A stretch of 64,000 bases of DNA from Arenibacter certesii DSM 19833 (GTDB taxonomy: Bacteria; Bacteroidota; Bacteroidia; Flavobacteriales; Flavobacteriaceae), in contig NZ_AUCB01000005.1 of NCBI RefSeq assembly GCF_000429545.1, positions 152,484 to 216,483 on the forward strand, read 5' to 3'. Positions 46,229 through 55,782 of the stretch are shown in pieces. The translations under genes and the position numbers were made by a program. Each line of letters opens with the position of its first letter. Position 1 is the first letter of the stretch. The notes beneath the pieces are model-generated. The model saw only the letters and a list, made by a program, of their open reading frames with translations. It ran no database searches and had not been told where the DNA came from.

Positions 46229-47685
46229 ATTTCATCCTCCCGAACCTGAATTTTAGCATTCTTTAATCTTAATCGCAACCACTCCGTTAATTTTTGGGTG
46301 TCTTTTGATTTCTGCTGTTTGGACAGCCCTTTTTCCCATTGTACAGTAAAAACGGGAATGGTATCCAGTTTATTAAAATCTGTTGTAAAGGTATAGGCAA
46401 AACCCAAGTTGCTTAAATTCTCATAATTGGTCTTTGCTTCAGCACTAATATCCTGAAAAGGTATTTGCTGCGCGGCAAATGCACTCATCCTCTCTACTGC
46501 TTCTTTTAAAACCTGTATCTGCTCTTCCTTACTTAAAAGCTCTGCTTTTTTAGATTCATAAAGTTCGTTAACATACTTCATCTGATCTAATTCCGCACTC
46601 TTGGAACCCTGCACAATCTTTAACTCTACGTCCCTTAATTTAACATATTCGTTCTTCTGGGTATTCCAGGTAGAAATAATATTATCAGGGATAGTTTCAC
46701 TACCCATAAATACCAATTCTATATAACCATTTTTCCCTTGACCATATGCTATTTCTGTTAGGTTATCTAAATACCTACCCTCTCCTGGCAGCTCATAAGG
46801 AGCTATATTATTGGAGATAAACTGTTTAGCCTCCTTTCTAAAAAGGGACTCTTGGAAGACATTATAGAAAGTAAATCCGGCCGGAATCATAACCAAGATT
46901 GCAACGATGGAAGCCATTCTTGCTATAAACCTTCTTCGCTGTGAATTGGCATACCTCACCATAGGAAAACGCAATATTTTTATCACCAAGAAAGTAGCCA
47001 ACCCGATAAAAATAGTGTTTATTGTAAAGAGATACATAGCTCCGGTAGCATATCCAAAATTACCTATGGCCAATCCAAATCCAACAGTACACAGTGGTGG
47101 CATTAAAGCGGTGGCAATTGCCACACCAAAGATTACACTGGCAATGGTACCTTTTTTTGCCCTAGCGATTACAAGCGCCAAACCACCAAAAAAGGCTATT
47201 AGTACGTCCCTAATATCCGGGGCGGTACGCGCTAAAAGCTCAGAGGACTCATCCCGTAAAGGAAAAAGATAGAAAAACAAAAAAGCGGTGAATACACTCA
47301 GCACCACCATTACCGCAAAATTCTTTATAGATCGTCTTAGGGTATCAATATCATTGGTAGCTAGAGAAAGCCCCATCCCTAAAATAGGGCCCATTAAAGG
47401 AGAAATTAACATCGCGCCTATCACCACTGCCGTAGAGTTGGCATTAAGTCCAACAGATGCAATAAAGATAGAACAGATCAAAATCCAAGAGGTATGTCCC
47501 TTAAAGGGAATATCTGCAATAATGGACTCCTTGGTGGCTTCTTGATCAGTGTTATTGCGAATATCTAAGAGATCCTTCAGAAATATTCCTACTCCTCCTA
47601 AAAGCCCCTTAAAGTCTTTCTTTATATCCTCTGGGTTTCCATTAGGGGCTCCCTGCTCATTACCTTTAATTAAATTCTCCTCCAT
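46225..47685 (-). CDS. DUF389 (TIGR00341) integral membrane protein
   Basis: This 486-residue protein has a hydrophobic block (about residues 65-275) with at least six segments carrying the DUF389 motifs AVVIGAMLISPLMGPILG and ALMPPLCTVGFGLAIGN. A long soluble C-terminal region (about 290-486) contains a coiled-coil-like stretch rich in Glu, Lys and Gln. The family is widespread and its transported substrate is unknown. Its start is 2 bases after the manC stop, so it is in the manC operon. Confidence 0.88.
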   Translation of the reverse strand: MEENLIKGNEQGAPNGNPEDIKKDFKGLLGGVGIFLKDLLDIRNNTDQEATKESIIADIPFKGHTSWILICSIFIASVGLNANSTAVVIGAMLISPLMGPILGMGLSLATNDIDTLRRSIKNFAVMVVLSVFTAFLFFYLFPLRDESSELLARTAPDIRDVLIAFFGGLALVIARAKKGTIASVIFGVAIATALMPPLCTVGFGLAIGNFGYATGAMYLFTINTIFIGLATFLVIKILRFPMVRYANSQRRRFIARMASIVAILVMIPAGFTFYNVFQESLFRKEAKQFISNNIAPYELPGEGRYLDNLTEIAYGQGKNGYIELVFMGSETIPDNIISTWNTQKNEYVKLRDVELKIVQGSKSAELDQMKYVNELYESKKAELLSKEEQIQVLKEAVERMSAFAAQQIPFQDISAEAKTNYENLSNLGFAYTFTTDFNKLDTIPVFTVQWEKGLSKQQKSKDTQKLTEWLRLRLKNAKIQVREDEI

Positions 47686-47687
47686 AT

Positions 47688-48767
47688 TTAGACAAACTGA
47701 TCGCCAAATTGATCTTTAACTTTTGAAACTACTTTTTTAATATCCTGCTCCTTAGATTTGGGATATATTAACAATACATCTTCCTTATCTATGATTATAT
47801 AATCGGATAACCCATCAACAACGACAATTTTTCCTTTTGAGGAACGAATCATATTGCCTGTGGCATTCTCACTCATCACTTGGGCATTTACCAAAGCATT
47901 TCCATTATCATCTTTATCCAATTTGTCATAAAGAGATCCCCAAGTCCCCAAATCGTTCCAATCAAAAGAGGCTGGTAAGACATAAATATTGGTAGACTGC
48001 TCTAAAATAGCGTAGTCTATAGAGATATTTTCTGCCTTTGGATAATGCTCATTAATAAACGCGCTTTCTTCTTCTGTATTGTAATAAGCCAATCCCTTCC
48101 TGAACAAGCTGTATTGTTCTGGACAATATTTTTCAAATGATTTTATTATGGTTTCCACACTCCACATAAATATTCCTGCATTCCATAAAAAATTCCCTTG
48201 CTCTAAAAATCCCTTAGCCGTTACATAATCTGGTTTCTCCCTAAACTGCATTACCTTCTTTAAAGGAGACGACTCCTTTTTCTCATATTCTATATACCCA
48301 AAACCGGTATTTGCAAAAGTTGGATTAATACCTAAGGTACAAAGAACGTTTTCTTGTTTACATTTTTCAAAACAGGCAACCACATCCTTGGCAAATGCCT
48401 CTTCATCTTCGATCCAATGATCGCTAGGTGCAACAATCATTACAGCATTTGGGTCTTTCTTCTGTATTTTTAATGCGGCATATAAGATACATGGCGCAGT
48501 ATTGCGCATGGCCGGCTCCAATACTATCTGGTCCTCATCTACCAAAGGCAGTTGCTCCAGTACCAAGTGATTATATCTCTCGTTGGTTAATATGAGTATA
48601 TTTTCTGTAGGAATAAATTTATTCAACCGCTTAAACGTCTTTTGAATCAAAGTGTCACCGGTCCCCAACATATCGTGAAATTGTTTCGGATTGTCAGAGG
48701 TACTTACAGGCCAGAACCTAGATCCCACCCCGCCAGCCATCAAAACAGCATAAAAATTTATATTCAT
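47688..48767 (-). CDS. manC: Mannose-1-phosphate guanylyltransferase
   Basis: The 359-residue protein has the nucleotidyltransferase motif MAGGVGSRFWPVS at 10-22 with the downstream PKQFHDM, then EPAMRNTAPCILYAAL, VAPSDHWIED and FREKPDYVTAKGFLEQGNFLWNAGIFMW, all typical of ManC-type enzymes. It makes GDP-mannose for surface polysaccharides and glycosylation. The C-terminal isomerase domain of bifunctional ManC is absent. It is flanked by the SprT-like gene 11 bases upstream and the DUF389 gene 2 bases downstream. Confidence 0.93.
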   Translation of the reverse strand: MNINFYAVLMAGGVGSRFWPVSTSDNPKQFHDMLGTGDTLIQKTFKRLNKFIPTENILILTNERYNHLVLEQLPLVDEDQIVLEPAMRNTAPCILYAALKIQKKDPNAVMIVAPSDHWIEDEEAFAKDVVACFEKCKQENVLCTLGINPTFANTGFGYIEYEKKESSPLKKVMQFREKPDYVTAKGFLEQGNFLWNAGIFMWSVETIIKSFEKYCPEQYSLFRKGLAYYNTEEESAFINEHYPKAENISIDYAILEQSTNIYVLPASFDWNDLGTWGSLYDKLDKDDNGNALVNAQVMSENATGNMIRSSKGKIVVVDGLSDYIIIDKEDVLLIYPKSKEQDIKKVVSKVKDQFGDQFV

Positions 48768-48778
48768 CCTTTTGTTAC

Positions 48779-49381
48779 TTAAGTTTTTATCAACTCCACT
48801 TCGGCATTCGGCTGAAAAAGATACATTCTTCCCGTTGCCACTTCAACACATTCGTAACGCTTTACTCTTCTATTCTTCTTCTGAAACAATTTACCGTTAT
48901 AAATTCGGAATATGCTTCCGTGAGGCAATTCAAAAACATAATTCTTTCCCTCCTCCCTGTTATCATATTCCTTAAGTGCAATAGATAATCTAGCATCCGT
49001 ATCACTACTAGCTCTTGGATTCCTAAAGTGATTTGCCAATAACGGTAATAAATTTGAAGGAAACACCTCTGGCCTAAGAAACGGAAGCATCAGCATTTGA
49101 AATGTTCTTTTCCATTCCATACCATGTGGTTTAATAGCCCTCCCATACTTTTCAAAGGCTACCAGATGTGCTATTTCATGCACCAAGGTAATCAAAAATC
49201 GATATTTGTTCAAGCTCACATTAACGGTGACTATATGTGAACCATTTGGTAATTTACGATAATCCCCATGTCGCGTAACACGTTCTTTTACGATTTTTAA
49301 ATTTACCTGATTCTCCTTTATTAGCTGCAGACATAACCCCACCGCTCTCTCCGGAACATACTTTTCCATTACTTCCCGCAT
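48779..49381 (-). CDS. SprT-like zinc metalloprotease-domain protein
   Basis: A 200-residue protein with the SprT motif HEIAHLVAF near 108-116, a third ligand candidate in KPHGMEW, and an N-terminal VPERAVGLCLQLIKENQVNLKI. The C terminus has a small basic beta region (IYNGKLFQKKNRRVKRYEC). Start 49381 (ATG) replaces the GTG two codons upstream. SprT-type proteins resemble the DNA-protein crosslink protease Spartan; a function here is unproven. It is the first gene of the manC operon. Confidence 0.88.
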   Translation of the reverse strand: MREVMEKYVPERAVGLCLQLIKENQVNLKIVKERVTRHGDYRKLPNGSHIVTVNVSLNKYRFLITLVHEIAHLVAFEKYGRAIKPHGMEWKRTFQMLMLPFLRPEVFPSNLLPLLANHFRNPRASSDTDARLSIALKEYDNREEGKNYVFELPHGSIFRIYNGKLFQKKNRRVKRYECVEVATGRMYLFQPNAEVELIKT

Positions 49382-49900
49382 AGTCACAAAATTAGAAATT
49401 TTAAAATGGTATTGAAGCTTTCCAATTTATTTTATAAAATTTTCGTGCTAAGGATATAAGAATAGCCATCAACAATATATCCCATCACTATTTTAACGCT
49501 ATTTACAATAAGTTTTATCGCACTTAAACTAGTTCTAGGATCAATAAAAAATCAATAATAGTGGCAAGATCAATAGTCCTGTTTACTTTTTTAAAACCGT
49601 AAGTGAAGCAAACTAATACTATATATACGTTTTAAATTTAGCAACCATAGCATTACAACCAATTAGGAAAGATATTAGATGAGGTACAAAAATCCTATCT
49701 GAAACAATATAATTGTGGCAATTTTGCTCTATTTTGAAACATATTGTGCATTTTTACACTTTCCTTAACGCTTATTAGACCACTGTTTGCCCTAACTTAG
49801 CGGTTTGCAAGTCTAGGATTAGGGCATGCTAAACACAGCTTTAAAAACCTGTACATCTTTCACTTAACACTAAAAATAAAACTATACCGTTATCCACGAT
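49382..49900. other. 519-base gene-free region between the divergent SprT and AI-2E genes
   Basis: No ORF, RNA gene or repeat family was recognised. An inverted repeat GCCCTAA (49789-49795) / TTAGGGC (49819-49825) surrounds a 23-base loop 76 bases before the AI-2E start and could be a leader structure. No full TAnnTTTG box was found. Confidence 0.5.
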
Positions 49901-50968
49901 ATGAACGATTTAAAAACAACCAATAGACTACTACTGATCATAGTGATCCCTCTTGTATTTTATTTACTAAAATTGTTGTCGTTTATTTTTATTCCTTTAA
50001 TTTTCTCCATGTTCATCGCTCTGTTGTTTTTACCTCTGATGCGATGGCTAAATAAAAAAAAGGTATCCAAGCCGATCAGTATTTTTATAGTGGCCCTTAT
50101 TATTTTGGTCGTTCTTAAAATAGGAGGCGGGTTAATACAACTTTCTAGTCAGGAATTATTATCTGCGGACAACCAATTTCTGCAAAACGCGGAATCTAAA
50201 TTAGAGCAACTGCTTGTAAGTTTGGAAGAGGATTTTGGCCTCCCGTATTCCGAAGACAAGAACATCCTGAACAATATTTTCCCTCAAGAGAATATGATGA
50301 AAAATTTCGGGACCACTTTGGATTTTCTGGGCAATACCATTACCATGATCTTGATGACCGTCTTCTTTGCCGTACTGTGGCTAGCCGAATCCATTAATTT
50401 TCAAAAGTTAATGAACACCACCATTTTAAAACAAAAACACACCTCTGTAAAGACTTTCCTAAAAATTGAGAAGGATCTTATAAAATTTATTAAGGTGAAG
50501 TTTTTGGTAAGTCTATTTACAGGGGTTGGTATTGGATTGGCATGTGTATTCTTTGACGTTAGCTTCCCTATATTCTGGGGATTATTTGCTTTTGCCATTA
50601 ATTTTGTTCAAATGGTAGGCTCTTTCGTATCGGTTATCCTCTTAAGCTTATTCGCCTTTGTTGAACTAGAAACTACTAGCACCCTACTTTTCTTTATCCT
50701 TTCTATTTCTGGCGTTCAGGTGCTTTTTGGATCTATACTAGAACCGGTGTTTATGGGGAAATCCTTCTCTATAAATATTATTACCGTACTAGTAATGTTA
50801 ATGCTTTGGGGCTATATATGGGGAGTTCCTGGATTAATTATGGCCATCCCCCTTACGGTATTTTTCAAAATAATACTAGAGCAATTTCCACAAACCAAAG
50901 TAGTGGCCAATCTAATTTCGGGGAACGGAGCAACCGTACAGCTCCCTAAAAATAGATCTAAAAAATAG
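49901..50968 (+). CDS. AI-2E/PerM-family transporter
   Basis: The 355-residue protein has two N-terminal membrane segments, a charged periplasmic or cytoplasmic stretch (about 85-130), and a C-terminal hydrophobic domain with the family motif GPVFMGKSF-like segment EPVFMGKSFSINIITVLVML and WGYIWGVPGLIMAIPLTVFFK. This is PF01594. Family members export autoinducer-2 or carry out sodium-proton exchange; the substrate here is unknown. It stands alone with a long upstream gap. Confidence 0.9.
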   Translation: MNDLKTTNRLLLIIVIPLVFYLLKLLSFIFIPLIFSMFIALLFLPLMRWLNKKKVSKPISIFIVALIILVVLKIGGGLIQLSSQELLSADNQFLQNAESKLEQLLVSLEEDFGLPYSEDKNILNNIFPQENMMKNFGTTLDFLGNTITMILMTVFFAVLWLAESINFQKLMNTTILKQKHTSVKTFLKIEKDLIKFIKVKFLVSLFTGVGIGLACVFFDVSFPIFWGLFAFAINFVQMVGSFVSVILLSLFAFVELETTSTLLFFILSISGVQVLFGSILEPVFMGKSFSINIITVLVMLMLWGYIWGVPGLIMAIPLTVFFKIILEQFPQTKVVANLISGNGATVQLPKNRSKK

Positions 50969-51005
50969 CATTACCTTAATTTTTCGCAAATAGCACTGCT
51001 TGGGA

Positions 51006-51686
51006 TTAAGGAGTTGAATTGGAAACCTGGAGCAGTTTCCCGTTGTATAACTTATTTCCGTTAAGCGAAAAATCCTTAATATATGTCGCCATTTCGTAAG
51101 GGGTAGTATTTACCTCGTAGCCAGGGAAAGCCTCTTGTAGCATTTCTGTTTGTACAGCGCCTAAGGCCAGAACATTAAATGCGGGACCACTCTCTTTAAA
51201 TTCTTCTGCCCAAAGCTCTGTCATGGTAATTACGGCCGCTTTACTGGAACTATAAGCAGACAGTCCAGGGAACTTTACACTACCCTGTACTCCTCCCATA
51301 GTACTTATAGAAACCACATGTCCGCTGGCAGGCATAAGGGGAATTATCCTTTGGGTAAGTTTTGCCACGCCAAAAACGTTCACCCTATAAACCTCTTCAA
51401 ACTCCTCCATGGAAGTTTCCAAGAACGGCTTGTTCACTAATTTTCCAGCATTGTTAATTAGAATATCTACTTGCTTCCAGTTTTTATTGAGAAAGGAGTC
51501 CAGCTTTTCAAAGTCTTTTTCCTTAGCCAGATCAAACGAAAAACTAGTGATGTTTTTATTTTCCAATGCAGCTATAGGCGCATCGTTCCTAGAAAGGGCC
51601 AAAACTTGGTGGCCATCATTGGCAAACAATTGCGCCAATTGAAAGCCAATTCCCCTACTACTCCCTGTAATAATAATATTTGCCAT
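51006..51686 (-). CDS. SDR-family NAD(P)-dependent oxidoreductase
   Basis: A 226-residue classical SDR with TGSSRGIG at 7-14, NNAG at 78-81, catalytic Ser128, and YSSSK with Tyr145 and Lys149. The full active site contrasts with the SDR at 19841. Its C terminus is short. It overlaps the M28 peptidase gene by one base at 51686, so it is the last gene of that transcription unit. The substrate is unknown. Confidence 0.92.
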   Translation of the reverse strand: MANIIITGSSRGIGFQLAQLFANDGHQVLALSRNDAPIAALENKNITSFSFDLAKEKDFEKLDSFLNKNWKQVDILINNAGKLVNKPFLETSMEEFEEVYRVNVFGVAKLTQRIIPLMPASGHVVSISTMGGVQGSVKFPGLSAYSSSKAAVITMTELWAEEFKESGPAFNVLALGAVQTEMLQEAFPGYEVNTTPYEMATYIKDFSLNGNKLYNGKLLQVSNSTP

Positions 51687-52717
51687 TAGTAATATTTTAC
51701 TTCTTTTATGGGGGCATTAACTATCCCCTCCAAAACAGGTATCATTTTATTTACAACGTTCGCCATATGCCTAAAATCCATTATAGCTGCTTCATCCCCC
51801 ACTTGGTGATAATGGTCAAAATTGGTAAAGTCAAAAGTGGAAAAAGTTTGGGAAGGGATTCCTATCTCGGTATGGAATGGATAATTATCGGACCGCATAA
51901 ACAAGTTATACTCTTGAGCGGTTGGAAGAAAACCTACCAAGTTTTCTTTAGCATATCTGTTGCTAATTTCCGCTAAATTTGATTTCTCATATCCGGTAAG
52001 GTACATCAAGTAATCCTTGTCTGGCATTGGTAAACCTATCATTTCAAAATTAAGCATCGTATAAAGGTCCAAATTCGCATTTTTTAATTTTTCAGCTAAA
52101 TGCTTGGCCCCTAATAATCCTTTTTCTTCGGCGGAGAACAACGCGAAGATAATGCTTCGCTTATTGTTTCGTGCTTCACCAAAATAACGAGCAAATTCCA
52201 GTACTGCCGTAGTCCCAGAAGCATTATCATTGGCGCCATTTGCTATACTATCTCCTGCAACTGGAGGTACTATACCAATATGATCATAGTGTGCCCCAAT
52301 TACCACAAATTCATTTTTCAGCTTTTTATCCGTACCTTCTAAATATCCCACAATATTATAAGTAGGCAGCTCAAAGTTTGATAAAGTGTCCTTATAGCTA
52401 GAAAAATATGGAGCAACACCATGGTTTTTAAGGTAATCCTCTATATACTGACCAGCAATATTTATTTCTTCAGTTCCGGACTCCCTTCCTTTTAACTCAT
52501 CTGAGGCCAAAAAACTAATAATCTTCCCTACACCTTCGCTCTTTGAAAAAGACTTTGAGGAAATACTTTTATTACCAGACAAGGCTTCAGAACTTTGCGC
52601 TATCCCAGAATTCTCGGTAGCTCTGGCATCCTTGCCAAGAAGAACTGTTTGATCTATTTTGGATCCACCACATGACATGGCTAAACCTGCGAACACTAAA
52701 AGGATACTACTTCTCAT
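51686..52717 (-). CDS. M28-family zinc aminopeptidase, lipoprotein
   Basis: A 343-residue lipoprotein (lipobox LAMSC, Cys16) with the M28 metal ligands in order: AHYDH, GANDNASGT, SAEEKGLLG, NFEMIG and FHTEIGIP. The catalytic Glu is in SAEEK. It would release N-terminal amino acids from peptides outside the inner membrane. Its coupling to the SDR gene is by a one-base overlap. Confidence 0.92.
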   Translation of the reverse strand: MRSSILLVFAGLAMSCGGSKIDQTVLLGKDARATENSGIAQSSEALSGNKSISSKSFSKSEGVGKIISFLASDELKGRESGTEEINIAGQYIEDYLKNHGVAPYFSSYKDTLSNFELPTYNIVGYLEGTDKKLKNEFVVIGAHYDHIGIVPPVAGDSIANGANDNASGTTAVLEFARYFGEARNNKRSIIFALFSAEEKGLLGAKHLAEKLKNANLDLYTMLNFEMIGLPMPDKDYLMYLTGYEKSNLAEISNRYAKENLVGFLPTAQEYNLFMRSDNYPFHTEIGIPSQTFSTFDFTNFDHYHQVGDEAAIMDFRHMANVVNKMIPVLEGIVNAPIKEVKYY

Positions 52718-52806
52718 TTACAATTAATTTATGTTGAAGTGATTGATCTAAATATAATCCATTTCCGAAAAGGAACTGTAATGTACTTAGCTATCAATCT
52801 TTAAAT

Positions 52807-52838
52807 ATAAAAAAAGCATCCTGAAAAACAGGATGCTT
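52807..52838 (-). terminator. Rho-independent terminator after the pyruvate dehydrogenase genes
   Basis: AAGCATCCTG (52814-52823) pairs perfectly with CAGGATGCTT (52829-52838). Read leftward the stem is followed by a T tract at 52807-52813. It separates pdhA-pdhC from the M28 peptidase gene. Confidence 0.88.
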
Positions 52839-52928
52839 AATATCAATTCTTGTTTTGCCCTGCAAATATCACCAATATATAAATTGGAATTATACATCCC
52901 AAAAATATGATGGACACATTTGTATTTT

Positions 52929-54581
52929 TTAGGCGAGCATGGTCACAGGGTTTTCCAGATATGCTCTTAAGGTCTGTAAAAACTGGGCACCCGTAGCACC
53001 ATCAACGGTCCTATGGTCACACGCCAATGTAACTTTCATTGTACTTCCAACAACAATTTCCCCGTTTTTCACCACTGGTTTTTCTTCTATTGCCCCAACC
53101 GACAAAATTGCGGAATTGGGCTGATTGATAATAGATGTAAACTCAGAAATCCCAAACATTCCAAGGTTAGATACGGTAAAGGTACTACCCTCCATTTCTG
53201 CTGGAGTTATTTTCTTATTTCGTGCCTTACCAGCAAGGTCTTTAACAGAGGCTCCAATCTGGGTAAGCGTCATTTGATCTGCAAACTTTAACACAGGAAC
53301 CAAAAGTCCGTCTTCTACAGCTACCGCCACACCAATATGAACATGGTGATTAATCCGAGTAGTTTCATTATTCCAAGTAGTATTCACCTGCGGATGCTTT
53401 TTCAACGCCATTGCACAAGCCTTAACTACCATATCATTAAAGGAAACCTTGGTATCTGGAAGACTGTTTATTTGAACTCTAGAAGCCTTGGCAGAATCCA
53501 TATCTACCTCAATAGTTAGATAATAGTGTGGTGCAGTAAATTTAGACTCTCCTAAGCGTTTGGCGATCACCTTACGCATTTGTGAGTTCTTAACTTCTTC
53601 TACCCTCTCTTCACCTACAGGTAAATTAATAGGGGCAGCAGGAGTAGTTGACTTAGCCGCACCAGCCTTCTCTTCTGAAGATACTGCTCTCTCTGCAGAC
53701 TTTGGTGTAGGCTGATATTCTTCTATATCTCTTTTTATAATCCTACCTTGATCCCCGCTACCTTTTACATCTCTTAGATCAACACCTTTTTCTTCTGCAA
53801 TCCTTTTGGCTAAGGGTGAAGCAAAGATTCGCTGCCCTTCATTAGCTGCAGGGGTATCCGATTCATCTGTAGATGCATCTGCAGTTGAATGTTTGGACGC
53901 TTCTTTAGGAGCCTCCTCTTTTTTAGAAGCAGCTTTACCACCACTTGCCAAAACAGCCTCTACATCTGTACCTTTTGGTCCAATGACAGCAAGAACTGCA
54001 TCTACAGGAGCGGTTTCTCCCTCTTGGATCCCAATGTGCAATAGCACTCCAGAATAAAAGGATTCGAACTCCATAGTAGCCTTATCCGTTTCTATCTCCG
54101 CTAGTATATCTCCCTCTTCTACCTCATCGCCTACTTGTTTCAACCAAGTAGCTACAGTGCCTTCCTCCATCGTATCACTTAGACGCGGCATTTTTACCAC
54201 CTCCACTCCTTCTGGAATGCCTGCAGTATCACCACTATCTTCTTTCTTTTCTTCCTCAGCGGTTTCAACTACTTCATCTTCCTTATCTTCCTTATCTTCT
54301 TTGGTTTCGGAAGAGGAATTAAGCAAAGAAGAAATATCTTCGCCTTCTTCTCCTATTATGGCAAGAAGAGAATCTACAGGAGCCGTATCACCTTCTTGGA
54401 TACCAATATGCAATAGCACACCTTCATTAAAGGATTCAAACTCCATAGTGGCTTTATCAGTTTCAATTTCCGCCAATATATCTCCTTCTTCAATCTTGTC
54501 GCCTACCTGTTTTAGCCACTTAGCAACTGTACCCTCTTCCATGGTATCGCTAAGTCTTGGCATATTTATTACTTCTGCCAT
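52929..54581 (-). CDS. pdhC: Pyruvate dehydrogenase E2, dihydrolipoamide acetyltransferase with two lipoyl domains
   Basis: The 550-residue protein has two lipoyl domains with the lipoylated lysines in ETDKATMEFES at Lys43 and Lys167. A peripheral-subunit-binding domain follows (IFASPLAKRIAEEKGVDLRD, near 250-270), then the acetyltransferase core with active-site DHRTVDGA near 525. The linkers are Glu/Lys and Ala/Ser rich. It transfers acetyl groups to CoA within the E1-E2-E3 complex. It lies 4 bases after pdhA; E1-beta and E3 are not in this window. The two lipoyl domains are nearly identical and share long DNA identity. Confidence 0.95.
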   Translation of the reverse strand: MAEVINMPRLSDTMEEGTVAKWLKQVGDKIEEGDILAEIETDKATMEFESFNEGVLLHIGIQEGDTAPVDSLLAIIGEEGEDISSLLNSSSETKEDKEDKEDEVVETAEEEKKEDSGDTAGIPEGVEVVKMPRLSDTMEEGTVATWLKQVGDEVEEGDILAEIETDKATMEFESFYSGVLLHIGIQEGETAPVDAVLAVIGPKGTDVEAVLASGGKAASKKEEAPKEASKHSTADASTDESDTPAANEGQRIFASPLAKRIAEEKGVDLRDVKGSGDQGRIIKRDIEEYQPTPKSAERAVSSEEKAGAAKSTTPAAPINLPVGEERVEEVKNSQMRKVIAKRLGESKFTAPHYYLTIEVDMDSAKASRVQINSLPDTKVSFNDMVVKACAMALKKHPQVNTTWNNETTRINHHVHIGVAVAVEDGLLVPVLKFADQMTLTQIGASVKDLAGKARNKKITPAEMEGSTFTVSNLGMFGISEFTSIINQPNSAILSVGAIEEKPVVKNGEIVVGSTMKVTLACDHRTVDGATGAQFLQTLRAYLENPVTMLA

Positions 54582-54585
54582 TTAC

Positions 54586-55584
54586 TTATATTTTATGTTG
54601 TACAAATGGATAATCCTCTTGATCGTAAACCATATCATATAATTGGTTGATTGGTGGATATTCTGACTCGTCTGCGAATTTCTCACACTCTGTAACCAAA
54701 TCTTTTACCCTTTTATCTATCGCCTTAATATCTTCTTCAGTAGCGTAGTCGTTTTCTTTGATAATTTCTAAAACTTGGGTAATTGGATCAATCTTCTTGT
54801 ATTCCTCAACCTCTTCCTTAGTTCTATAACTTTGAGCATCGGACATTGAGTGACCTCTATAACGATAGGTTTTCATTTCCAAGAAGGTAGGACCTCCTCC
54901 TGTTCTTGCACGTTCTATGGCCTTGCTCATTTCTTTGGCAACTGTAACTGGATCCATTCCATCTACAGGACCACATGGCATTTCATAACCAAGTCCAAGC
55001 TTCCATATTTCGGTAGAATGTGATGTTCTAGCTACCGAAGTACCCATAGCATAACCATTATTCTCACATACAAAGACCACTGGTAATTTCCAAAGCATTG
55101 CCAAGTTGAAACTTTCGTGCAAAGAACCTTGTCTTACCGCACCGTCTCCCATATAACATATTGTTACCGAATCGCGCTTAAAGTACTTGTCTGCAAAGGC
55201 CAAGCCGGCTCCTAAAGGAATTTGTCCCCCTACAATACCGTGACCACCATAAAAACGATGCTCTTTAGAGAAAATATGCATGGATCCCCCCATACCTTTA
55301 GAGGTACCTGTAACTTTTCCATACAGCTCTGCCATTACTTTTTTAGGATCTTCTCCCATTCCTATAGGTTGCACATGATTCCTATAAGCGGTAATCATTC
55401 TATCCTTAGTCAAATCCATGGCATGAAGTGCACCGGCCAATACCGCTTCTTGTCCATTGTATAGATGTAAAAATCCACGAACTTTCTGTTGAATGTACGA
55501 GGCTGCTAGTTTATCCTCAAATTTCCGCCAGAACAACATGTCCTCATACCACTTAAGGTAGACCTCTTTGGTTATTTTTTCCAT
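54586..55584 (-). CDS. pdhA: Pyruvate dehydrogenase E1 component, alpha subunit
   Basis: The 332-residue length fits. The thiamine-diphosphate motif GDGAVRQGSLHESFNLAMLW near 160 is complete with the downstream NN of CENNGYAM. The active-site loop TYRYRGHSMSDAQSYRTKEE, with its phosphorylation-type serines, lies near 245-260. With E1-beta it decarboxylates pyruvate and reductively acetylates E2. It is the first gene of the pdhA-pdhC pair, with a -7 box at 55649-55656. Confidence 0.96.
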   Translation of the reverse strand: MEKITKEVYLKWYEDMLFWRKFEDKLAASYIQQKVRGFLHLYNGQEAVLAGALHAMDLTKDRMITAYRNHVQPIGMGEDPKKVMAELYGKVTGTSKGMGGSMHIFSKEHRFYGGHGIVGGQIPLGAGLAFADKYFKRDSVTICYMGDGAVRQGSLHESFNLAMLWKLPVVFVCENNGYAMGTSVARTSHSTEIWKLGLGYEMPCGPVDGMDPVTVAKEMSKAIERARTGGGPTFLEMKTYRYRGHSMSDAQSYRTKEEVEEYKKIDPITQVLEIIKENDYATEEDIKAIDKRVKDLVTECEKFADESEYPPINQLYDMVYDQEDYPFVQHKI

Positions 55585-55648
55585 TAATCATCAATTTTTG
55601 AAGTATATCGTATTATTTAAAAGTCCTGCTTAAAATAAAAACGGAGAA

Positions 55649-55656
55649 CAAAAATA
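55649..55656 (-). promoter_or_regulatory. Predicted -7 element of pdhA-pdhC
   Basis: The minus strand reads TATTTTTG, a TAnnTTTG match, 65 bases upstream of the pdhA start at 55584. Confidence 0.45.
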
Positions 55657-55782
55657 CATATATAAATCAATAGGAAAAAAATAATATTTAAAAGGTTTGG
55701 ATAAACACGCCCCATCCCCTGCATCCTATGTCTTATACCATGCAATAAATCCGCTTAAAATCTATCTCTACTTCCTTTTAAC

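Noticed and set aside
46907..47272. Antisense ORF of 121 codons on the plus strand
   Set aside because: It mirrors the hydrophobic DUF389 domain on the other strand and has no recognisable motif.
54157..54642. Plus-strand ORF of 161 codons, rich in Ser
   Set aside because: It is the reverse of the acidic and lipoyl regions of pdhC; the serine runs come from Glu and Lys codons read backwards.
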